Part shown: one piece after another, positions 1 to 6,528 of the stretch
Numbering within the stretch: the stretch's first letter is position 1
Layout: each line of letters opens with the position of its first letter
Assembly (NCBI RefSeq): GCF_004770045.1
Contig: NZ_RQFO01000004.1
Coordinates: forward strand, 1 to 64,000
Direction: 5' to 3'
Source: Leptospira montravelensis
GTDB taxonomy: Bacteria > Spirochaetota > Leptospiria > Leptospirales > Leptospiraceae
DNA length: 64,000 nt
Translations under genes and position numbers: made by a program
The notes under the pieces: model-generated
The model's input: only the letters and a program-made list of their open reading frames with translations
Told to the model about the DNA's origin: nothing
The model's database searches: none

Positions 1-553
1 TCTTATCAAATTGTTTATATAGAACTTGTTGGAATTCGTTCATAGTATAGATTTTTAGGGCATTGCATATAACGACACCTATTTTTGTTTTAGTTAAATG
101 TCGATATTGGGTTAGTTTCTGGAGTTCTTCTTCGTTTAATATACAATTTCAGTTGCTTATTGAATAGCGTATCAATGTTGAGTATTGCTCAGATTTTGTT
201 GACGTGTTATCAGTTATTTTTTGTAAATTTCTGTATTTCGTTTATTCGCACAATTGCTACTTTTTTCTGCTATATTAAGGTTTTATTCTGCTGATTTATT
301 ATGAGACATAATCTATAGTTTTGGTTTTTTTATTTTTGTTAGGGCGTAGCTCCGCCCCCTGAGTCCCAGTAGGTGAAAAACGAATCTGAGTCTTTTTTGT
401 AATGGGGTGAGTGCAAACGTTTTTTAAATCGGCTTTAGAAATTCTCATCTAACATGCTTTTTTTATTTTGTATTTTGTGATTTTTTTTTCGATTCATGCA
501 ATAAAAGTAAATTTGCATATTGTAATGGATTTCATTTTTTCTTTTGTTTGGTT
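1..553. other. AT-rich stretch without genes
   Basis: This stretch is strongly AT-rich with many T runs and stop codons in all frames, and I find no credible coding sequence. The only GC-rich island is near 343-365, where GGGCG and CGCCC arms could form a short hairpin. It lies downstream of the minus-strand polymerase operon, so it may hold its terminator, but no clean stem plus U-run is visible. It could be the remnant of an eroded gene or mobile element. Confidence 0.5.
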
Positions 554-2848
554 CTAAAATTGAAATGGTAATAACGGTTCGTCGCTAATGAGTTCATTAA
601 AGTTATTGAAAGTTGCGATGCTTATCCAGATTTCTTTGAACGAGGAAAGTAATAATTTTCGGTAATGGTTTTTGTCGTAGATCAGAATGTTTGTCTGGTA
701 TTTTGTTTCTATTCTTTCTTCTGTTTTGTATCTTTCTCCTTTTCGTTCCGACTGTTTGTTTACTACCAAATAACGAATTTTTTCACCAGCTTGGACATGA
801 ATTCCCATTTCTAAAAGGTCTTTGACTGCCACTGCACTCGGGGCATCGACACTATAACCCTCTGGATCTTGAGATGTGGATCTGAGGATAAGGAGGTCCT
901 TCCAGTGAACTTCTCCTTTTGAAAGAGGGGTATCAAATTTTTTGAAGATTTCTAAAATTTCATCTTCATGTGATTGCATTTCCGCTATGGTTTCAAACTG
1001 ACACATCCATCGAATCATTTCATCTTGTGCTACCTTTATGTAACGAGGAAAGTCTTTTCTTCGAATGGCAATTCCCCTTCCTTTGAAGTGGCCGCTGATG
1101 AACCTTCCCATATAACGGTTAGCAACTGGCATTTTTTCATCTTGAGTGGATGGTGGAAAAGATAACCAAGAAAAGATACCTTCCACTTCCATTGTTATTT
1201 TTGTTTTTTGTTTTATCGTTTCACAAATTTCTAAGAGGTTTTTTTCGTTAATGGGTGATTTGTCTTTTTTTTGAATGAAGATACAATCGGTAATGGCATG
1301 TACTAAGTTGTAACCTTGGTCTTCTGCAATTTCTTTTGCCATAAGTAATTTTTCTCTTCCGAAAGCGGTGACAGCTTCATGGCTTTCTAGTTTTCCAAAT
1401 TTTGCATTCCGGTAACCCAGATAACCGAAAGAGGTAACCAACATCCATTTTAAACTGGATTGTTTTTGTTCGATGTAATGTTTATTGATAATGTTTTTGT
1501 CCTTGATTTGTTTTTTGTAATGAGTCCTACGTTCGATGATATGCGCTAGTGCCAAAGAAACAACTCCGTTTCTTTTTTTGCAGATTCTATATCCAAGGGA
1601 AGGAACTCTTTCGATTTCGGAATCATCTTGGCAACATAAACAGTTGATGGTTTCGGGAGATATATTGTGTGTCACCATTACGTTGGGATACATTTGAGAA
1701 AAATCTAATTGAGCCACATTTTCTAATACAAAACCGTTTTGAATGTCTGCTTGAAAAACTAACCCACCTTTGTCGGCATTTAAAAGATCCAATGCTGTTT
1801 TTGGGGCTTCTAATGCACTTTTTTGCCAAGGAACAAGATAGTTCAATCTTAAGGCCACATCGACTTCAATGTAAGTGAGAGCTTTTCCTGTGGATGCTCT
1901 TGCCATTTTTTGGATTGGTAAACGAGAGATTCGAGCCAGTTCGATGATTCCCATAAGGTCGGCTTCTTTATAAACAAAACCGTTTTTTGAATCAATATGC
2001 CAGCGACCAAAAAGTGGGTAACTGGGGGCTCTGAATACGATGGTTCCGTAGGTATTGAAGCTAGTTCCTTGTGTTTGTATGGAGCGCCTGATGATGCTTG
2101 TTTTATCTCTATCAAATTCTGTTGTTAGGTGGTTGTCTTGTGAAGTTTTGAAGAGGTAAGGAAATAGGATTTGATCGCCGTAGGCTGTGAGAACAATATC
2201 GGGATCATGTTTTATAAAGATTTGATTTAATTTTTGGATTAAGTTTTTAGAATCATTTGTGGGTAGTTTGTACTTGTCGGAATGAGTTTCTACAATGAGT
2301 GTATTATTCCCAAGAGGAATCCTGTGGCTTTTTTCTAGGTAAAGAGAAACAGTTCTGAAGTTTGGGATTTCGTAATCTAAGTCTGTGATATTTGTGAAAC
2401 TTTGAATTTTTTTGATTTGGTTTAATGCATTTTTTGTTTCATAGCTGACTTCTAAATATGCCAGTGGGTAAATTTCTTTTTCTACCATATAACCTGTGGT
2501 AATTTCTATATCTGAGTGATAGATATCGTATTTTCCATAGAGATAAAAAAGTTTTTGGGTGATTTTTGGTAAGAGTTGTGGTTTGGAGATTACTAATTTT
2601 AGTACAGAAACTGTTCTATTTTCATAAAACAGTTGTTTTTCTACAAAGGTTGGAATTTCTGCTAAGGCATCCAACTCATAGAATCGTTTGACTAACTTTT
2701 GGAGAATGTTTTGGGGTGCGTCAATATAGATTGTTGGTAAAAACTCATCGGAGAATAATCTTAGCTCTCCTTCAAGAGACCTTAACCAAAGGTAAATTTT
2801 TTGTTCTGAGTGGTAGATATCAAACAGGTAACCTTTGAATGTTTCCAT
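554..2848 (-). CDS. family B DNA polymerase (divergent)
   Basis: 764 aa, a family B (Pol II-like) DNA polymerase. Motif A is DFSQMYPN (catalytic Asp about 382). Motif B keeps its Lys (KWMLVTSFG, about 467-475), but the usual Asn and Tyr are replaced. Motif C reads AITDCIF (about 518-524), so the first Asp of the DTD triad is Ile while the second, metal-binding Asp remains. The 3'-5' exonuclease half looks eroded: the Exo I position (about 182-190) reads LIVETHS where D-x-E is expected. Four Cys near 403-423 might bind a metal. It is the last gene of a three-gene operon after a RecA-like protein and a small protein, 21 bp from its neighbour. Synthesis activity with weak or no proofreading is an inference. 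Confidence 0.88.
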   Translation of the reverse strand: METFKGYLFDIYHSEQKIYLWLRSLEGELRLFSDEFLPTIYIDAPQNILQKLVKRFYELDALAEIPTFVEKQLFYENRTVSVLKLVISKPQLLPKITQKLFYLYGKYDIYHSDIEITTGYMVEKEIYPLAYLEVSYETKNALNQIKKIQSFTNITDLDYEIPNFRTVSLYLEKSHRIPLGNNTLIVETHSDKYKLPTNDSKNLIQKLNQIFIKHDPDIVLTAYGDQILFPYLFKTSQDNHLTTEFDRDKTSIIRRSIQTQGTSFNTYGTIVFRAPSYPLFGRWHIDSKNGFVYKEADLMGIIELARISRLPIQKMARASTGKALTYIEVDVALRLNYLVPWQKSALEAPKTALDLLNADKGGLVFQADIQNGFVLENVAQLDFSQMYPNVMVTHNISPETINCLCCQDDSEIERVPSLGYRICKKRNGVVSLALAHIIERRTHYKKQIKDKNIINKHYIEQKQSSLKWMLVTSFGYLGYRNAKFGKLESHEAVTAFGREKLLMAKEIAEDQGYNLVHAITDCIFIQKKDKSPINEKNLLEICETIKQKTKITMEVEGIFSWLSFPPSTQDEKMPVANRYMGRFISGHFKGRGIAIRRKDFPRYIKVAQDEMIRWMCQFETIAEMQSHEDEILEIFKKFDTPLSKGEVHWKDLLILRSTSQDPEGYSVDAPSAVAVKDLLEMGIHVQAGEKIRYLVVNKQSERKGERYKTEERIETKYQTNILIYDKNHYRKLLLSSFKEIWISIATFNNFNELISDEPLLPFQF

Positions 2849-2869
2849 AATTTTTTTGTTTTATTGTAG

Positions 2870-3127
2870 TCATTTGTCTGGGATTTTTTTTAGGCCTTTC
2901 TTAATTTCGTTCACTTCTTTTTTTAAATCGATAAGCATGGTTAGGATCATCGAGTCAATGGGGTATGGCAATGAGGCCATAACACCAGCTTGCACTTGTA
3001 ATTTGGAGATTCTGATGAGATCATCGAAGATTTCTTGGTCTTGTTTGCGGAGAGACCTTCGAAAGTCTGATAAGTTCTCTTCTATTTGTAACATCTGGCG
3101 AGAATAGGGGGCAATGGTTCTTCCCAT
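2870..3127 (-). CDS. small hypothetical protein, polymerase operon
   Basis: 85 aa, no family recognised. It is probably all-helical and charged: an Arg-rich N-terminus, a central hydrophobic stretch (about residues 48-68) too polar for a secure membrane helix, and a Lys/Glu-rich C-terminus suggestive of a coiled coil. It starts 1 bp after the stop of the RecA-like gene and ends 21 bp before the polymerase gene, so it is very probably co-translated. A role as a small accessory or bridging subunit of the polymerase is inferred from position only. Confidence 0.72.
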   Translation of the reverse strand: MGRTIAPYSRQMLQIEENLSDFRRSLRKQDQEIFDDLIRISKLQVQAGVMASLPYPIDSMILTMLIDLKKEVNEIKKGLKKIPDK

Positions 3128-3128
3128 A

Positions 3129-3734
3129 TTATATTCCTGTAATTGAAGTTTTTCTTGTACGAATGCGAGAAAGGCCTTTGTCTGTTTTTAATTCCCAGAG
3201 GTTTTGTGTGGTGCGTAGTAGTTTGGGAAAAAAGAGTTGAAAGTTTTTGTGGGAATAGGTCCAGGATTCGATGATGAGTAGGGGAACATCTTCGTTAGGA
3301 AATTTTTCAATTAATTGTAACATCAAGTTTAACAAAAACAGGCCTTCGTCTTCTTTGACATCCCCATCTAAAAATTGTTTGCAAGGAGCTAACAGAAAGT
3401 AAATGGTGTTTTCTTCTTTTGTGGTAAGGATGGTTTTTAGTGCATCTAAGATTTGATAGGGGGTGAAAGCTCTTTGGACTTTAATTTGTTCTAAAAACGG
3501 TTCTGGTTGTAAATATTGTTTTCTGGTTTCTTCAGCAATGGTGAAGGGGTTGAACCGAATGGCACAGTCTAAGTTGAAAACTTGAAACCCAGAACAAACT
3601 AGGGCATATTGCCAAAAATGAGCGAGGCGGTACATTCCTCTCTCTCCGGTCAGTAAACCTAAATCCCTCTGGTTCCAAGTCTGAATGGGTTCGTAGACAT
3701 TGGTTGAAACTTGAGATTGTTCCGTTAGATCCAT
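3129..3734 (-). CDS. RecA/Rad51-like ATPase-fold protein, degenerate
   Basis: 201 aa. The layout resembles the RecA/RadA/ImuA superfamily. A loop at the Walker A position (about 26-37) reads GLLTGERGMYRL and lacks the Lys-Thr/Ser of a working P-loop. Then come an LDCAIRFNP segment (about 55-63), where RecA relatives have an Asp followed by an Arg/Phe-rich strand, and a VQRAFTPYQ segment (about 86-94) like the RAYT element of Rad51 proteins. A hydrophobic strand PLLIIES (about 151-157) could be Walker B. First gene of the operon with the 85-aa protein and the family B polymerase. ImuA/SulA-like proteins next to error-prone polymerases are the nearest known parallel. Family assignment is moderate; nucleotide hydrolysis is doubtful. 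Confidence 0.6.
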   Translation of the reverse strand: MDLTEQSQVSTNVYEPIQTWNQRDLGLLTGERGMYRLAHFWQYALVCSGFQVFNLDCAIRFNPFTIAEETRKQYLQPEPFLEQIKVQRAFTPYQILDALKTILTTKEENTIYFLLAPCKQFLDGDVKEDEGLFLLNLMLQLIEKFPNEDVPLLIIESWTYSHKNFQLFFPKLLRTTQNLWELKTDKGLSRIRTRKTSITGI

Positions 3735-3736
3735 AA

Positions 3737-3758
3737 TTACTATTTATATGTGTAGTAA
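3737..3758 (-). promoter_or_regulatory. inverted repeat upstream of polymerase operon
   Basis: Arms TTACTA (3737-3742) and TAGTAA (3753-3758) are separated by 10 bp and sit 3 bp upstream of the first ATG of the operon. The spacer holds a TATAAA-like sequence on the minus strand. This could be an operator over the -10 box, for example for a LexA-type repressor, but it does not match the LexA boxes I know and a chance repeat in AT-rich DNA is possible. Confidence 0.3.
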
Positions 3759-3813
3759 AAATATGTAAAGTGTAATTTGTATGATCGGGAATGAGTATGG
3801 GAGTGGGAATATT

Positions 3814-3836
3814 CTAGAGGCCTTGTGGGCCTCTAG
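3814..3836 (-). terminator. hairpin, probable terminator
   Basis: Perfect 9-bp stem CTAGAGGCC / GGCCTCTAG with a 5-nt loop, 17 bp downstream of the minus-strand membrane protein gene. The U-run after it is poor on this strand, so it may act as a weak or factor-assisted terminator separating that gene from the polymerase operon. Confidence 0.55.
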
Positions 3837-3853
3837 CGAAAAAAGGCTAGGAC

Positions 3854-4231
3854 TTAGAGTGGGGGAACTTCTTGGACGGTTTTGATTCCAGTTACAAAGT
3901 AACTTGTTTCGGCAAAACAACTAAAGGGAACTCCCACATGTTCTTCATATTCCAAAACCACTCGTTTGCCAATGGATCCATTCAATTGTTCCGCAATGGC
4001 TTCATCACGAACACTGAAGAAAAACTTTTCTGTCATTGTTCCTGGCATTGTGACAAGGGCCATTTCCCCTTCCCAAGTTTTGCAAATCCAACCTTTTTTG
4101 GAAAGTTTTTGGATGTATCCGGCACGGTCTCCCTCGGAGTAACTCCACTGGAGAGTGAGCCAAGTATAACCCGCAAACAAAAGGGCAACCAGGATAAGGA
4201 AGAAACTAAAACGAATTAAAAATTTACTCAT
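3854..4231 (-). CDS. small membrane-anchored conserved protein
   Basis: 125 aa. An N-terminal hydrophobic helix (about 5-27) looks like a signal anchor. The remaining 100 residues should be outside the cytoplasm: a YSEGDRAGY segment just after the helix, then a Trp/Cys-containing beta-rich domain with two Cys (about 50 and 105) that could form a disulfide. I know the SEGDRAGYIQK...GW pattern from short conserved hypothetical proteins of many Gram-negative bacteria, with no assigned function. It is monocistronic, with the 3814-3836 hairpin downstream. Confidence 0.75.
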   Translation of the reverse strand: MSKFLIRFSFFLILVALLFAGYTWLTLQWSYSEGDRAGYIQKLSKKGWICKTWEGEMALVTMPGTMTEKFFFSVRDEAIAEQLNGSIGKRVVLEYEEHVGVPFSCFAETSYFVTGIKTVQEVPPL

Positions 4232-4299
4232 AATTTAATCCAGAAGTATCGTAAACGAAGGGAAAGTTTCAAGACAATATTTGGGGTGGGAGCTTACAA

Positions 4300-4620
4300 T
4301 TTTGCAAATACAAATGGTTTCTCCTGCGCCAGGGCTACGAAGGGCTTGGTCTGGCCCAAGGCCAGACGGGAGCGAATGCGGACCCCGAAGTGTGCCCGGT
4401 CCCTTTTGGGGATTGATTCAACTCCACTAACAGAGTGGAGGCGCCCCTAAACAAAGAAAAAAGGGCGTGAGTCAAAATATGAACTTTTTGAATCAAATTT
4501 TTTTCGAGGTGTCGAATGGGGTGGCAAAATTTGGCCGTTCGTGATAAGTGTGAACCATTGGGTGGCGGGTCTAGTTCCCCACCCTCAGATCCGGCGGGGA
4601 TACTATATTCACACAATCTT
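4300..4620. other. GC-rich structured intergenic element
   Basis: About 320 bp without a convincing gene and clearly richer in GC than its flanks. It holds several perfect hairpins: GTCTGGCC/GGCCAGAC (4349-4367, 3-nt loop), CTCCACT/AGTGGAG (4422-4440, 5-nt loop) and GGGTGG/CCACCC (4560-4584). Overlapping open frames on both strands have no coding character. It could be a dispersed intergenic repeat of the genus or a structured non-coding RNA. It lacks the signatures of RNase P RNA, tmRNA and SRP RNA that I looked for. Confidence 0.45.
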
Positions 4621-4658
4621 TCTTGCCAAACTCACGAACCCCCACCAAACTCTCCCCA

Positions 4659-5222
4659 ATGCGCCTTTTATTATTTCTCATTTTCTTTTCATTTTTATTT
4701 GTTAGCTGCTCTTCTGTTTCCTACCAAAAAATAGACAAAGCCAAGGCCACCAAACAGTGGGGAGTTTTGGAAGTAAAAGAAACGGCTCGTAGTATGAGCC
4801 ATTCCTTATCTAACTATTATAAGTCAGATTTGAAATCTGGGTATTTAGAGTGGAAGGCAATCCAAAATTCTACCTCAGAACATATTGATACAAAACTCAT
4901 TAGTAATGAAATTTTAAATCAACTTACAAAAGATAAAATTCCGTTTGTGGATACTTCCATTCGAGAGGAAGCAAGCGCCGAGATGGCTTTTGGAAAAACG
5001 GGCATGGTTTCAACTGATTCGCGTTTGGCGGTAGGAAAGTTTAAATCACCTTCTCATAAAATAAAAGGTGAAATTAATGAAGTGGTAAATTTCGAATCGG
5101 GGTCTCGCATCCAATACATTACAGTGACACTATTTCTTGTCAGTATGGAGACCAATCAAATTGTTTGGTCAGAACAAACCAACTTTTTAAAAACAAGTAA
5201 AGTAGAAGGTTATGGCCTCTGA
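4659..5222 (+). CDS. LpoB-like outer-membrane lipoprotein
   Basis: 187 aa from the ATG at 4659, which places a clean lipoprotein signal peptide at the N-terminus (hydrophobic core, then LFVSC with the lipid-bearing Cys near residue 17). An upstream in-frame ATG at 4623 would put 12 polar residues before the signal and is less likely. The body resembles LpoB/COG3417, the activator of penicillin-binding protein 1b: a strand with KIKGEINEVV (about 140-149), then a TLFLVSMETNQIVWSE segment (about 162-177) typical of the C-terminal strands. It faces a COG3014-like lipoprotein gene, and the two stops overlap by 13 bp. These two families are often neighbours, which supports the call. Confidence 0.65.
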   Translation: MRLLLFLIFFSFLFVSCSSVSYQKIDKAKATKQWGVLEVKETARSMSHSLSNYYKSDLKSGYLEWKAIQNSTSEHIDTKLISNEILNQLTKDKIPFVDTSIREEASAEMAFGKTGMVSTDSRLAVGKFKSPSHKIKGEINEVVNFESGSRIQYITVTLFLVSMETNQIVWSEQTNFLKTSKVEGYGL

Positions 5223-6496
5223 ATGTCTGGGAAAAAACCAAATCGAACTTTTACTTTTCCCAAAGCAGGACTTAGCATATAAGGTAAGGTTTCAGGATTC
5301 ATTTGAAGTTTTGGTGAGATGAGAGCAGACCTTGATTTTCCGATCCAAACATATTCTGGAAAAAAACGAACATAACGGTATTCGTCGGAGACATCTAAAT
5401 CTTTTTTCATATTCCTTCTTGCATCATCGTAAGTAGTAGCAATCCAATCGGCACCGAGTTTAACACCATAGGCCATGATGACGATTCCCATTCCGATAGC
5501 ATCACCCGAATGTGCTTCGGCACCTAAGTAAGCAACACCGGCACCAAAGGCAACAATGGTAGCACTGGCAAGGATGGCACCTGTGACTTTCACCGTTCCC
5601 TTGGTTCCTTCTTTTAAGGCACTGGCAGAAACCAGTTGAAAATACTTAGAATCTTGGATGAGTTCGGAAATTTCATTATCGCGTGTTAGGTGTCTTTGAT
5701 ACCAACCAAGGGTATCTTTTTCTAAAACAAGTGCAGATTTTTTCTCACCATCGACGAGTGTGAGTGAAGATTGTTTACCAGATAAACGGAATTTTAGATT
5801 TCTTAGGCCTCGGATGAAGTTAAGATTCACCGACGGATCCATTTCTGGTTCTGCACCTGGTCCACCAAAAATCAAAATGAATTCTTCGTTTTTGTCGTAC
5901 CTTTCGTTTGCCATTGCGCGAAGGGCAGTCGATTGGGGTTTGAGTTGGCTTGCTTTTCTAAAATCTACCTTTGCCTCATCAATGGAACCTGTGGAGAGCC
6001 AAAGAGAGGCGAGTAATAGGCGCAAGGTGGGATCATCAAATTGGCCTTCGGCACTCCACTCACCACTGAGTAAATTCCCGGCGAAACGTGCTTGGATTTT
6101 TCCTTTTTCATATTCTCCCACCCTTACATAATACAAACCAAGAAGGATATGTAGGTAAATAATTTCTGCTTCGGAGGCATAGTATCCTTCCTCAGTTTCC
6201 ATATAGAAAAAAGATTTAAGCGATCTTGAGGCACTAAAACGAAGGCGTTCTTTACTTTCTTCCGCAATTTTTTCTAAGGTTTTGTAGTTTGTTTCCCCTT
6301 TTAAAAAACCTAAATGCGCCCGCTCCAGAACGGCAATAAAACCTTTCCTTTCTTCTGTGGGAAGGTAATCAATGGCTTTTTCTAGGTTAGCTTTTTTGTA
6401 TGCACGGAGAGATTCTTCATATTCTTGTCGTTTGGCGATGCTTGTACATTGGATACAGAGTAGTAAAAAAACAAGAATAAGAAAGGATAGGCGCAT
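5210..6496 (-). CDS. COG3014-like lipoprotein with TPR-type repeats
   Basis: 428 aa. The lipoprotein signal ends in LLLCIQC (Cys at 17). Residues about 20-200 are helical repeats of TPR character (LHILLGLYYVRVGEYEKGK, then LRLLLASLWLSTGSIDEAK). After residue 210 comes a FGGPGAEPE loop, then a Gly/Ala-rich, possibly membrane-associating stretch (about 305-345). COG3014 proteins have this layout and often accompany LpoB, suggesting a peptidoglycan-synthesis or envelope role. It lies 32 bp downstream of purL. Its ATG sits in the loop of an 8-bp hairpin (6485-6507). Confidence 0.6.
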   Translation of the reverse strand: MRLSFLILVFLLLCIQCTSIAKRQEYEESLRAYKKANLEKAIDYLPTEERKGFIAVLERAHLGFLKGETNYKTLEKIAEESKERLRFSASRSLKSFFYMETEEGYYASEAEIIYLHILLGLYYVRVGEYEKGKIQARFAGNLLSGEWSAEGQFDDPTLRLLLASLWLSTGSIDEAKVDFRKASQLKPQSTALRAMANERYDKNEEFILIFGGPGAEPEMDPSVNLNFIRGLRNLKFRLSGKQSSLTLVDGEKKSALVLEKDTLGWYQRHLTRDNEISELIQDSKYFQLVSASALKEGTKGTVKVTGAILASATIVAFGAGVAYLGAEAHSGDAIGMGIVIMAYGVKLGADWIATTYDDARRNMKKDLDVSDEYRYVRFFPEYVWIGKSRSALISPKLQMNPETLPYMLSPALGKVKVRFGFFPDIQRP

Positions 6497-6507
6497 TCGG
6501 CCTATCC
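6485..6507 (-). promoter_or_regulatory. hairpin enclosing a start codon; possible purL terminator
   Basis: GGATAGGC (6485-6492) and GCCTATCC (6500-6507) form an 8-bp stem whose 7-nt loop holds the ATG (6494-6496) of the downstream lipoprotein gene. On the minus strand the hairpin is followed by a T-rich run, which also encodes the signal peptide. It may attenuate purL transcription, restrict translation of the next gene, or both. Confidence 0.45.
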
Positions 6508-6528
6508 TATTTAAAAATTTAGTTTTGT

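Noticed and set aside
343..365. Possible integron attC or inverted-repeat end near GTTAGGGCG
   Set aside because: The GTTAGGG does not fit the attC core pattern, no partner core site is in range and no integrase gene is in the window.
1669..2115. Short frames antisense or out of phase to the polymerase
   Set aside because: They lie wholly inside a conserved coding sequence and have no ribosome-binding sites.
4335..4734. Overlapping open frames on both strands in the GC-rich intergenic block
   Set aside because: The translations are Pro/Ser-rich low-quality text without a start site or family pattern, and the DNA is full of hairpins. They are by-products of high GC content.
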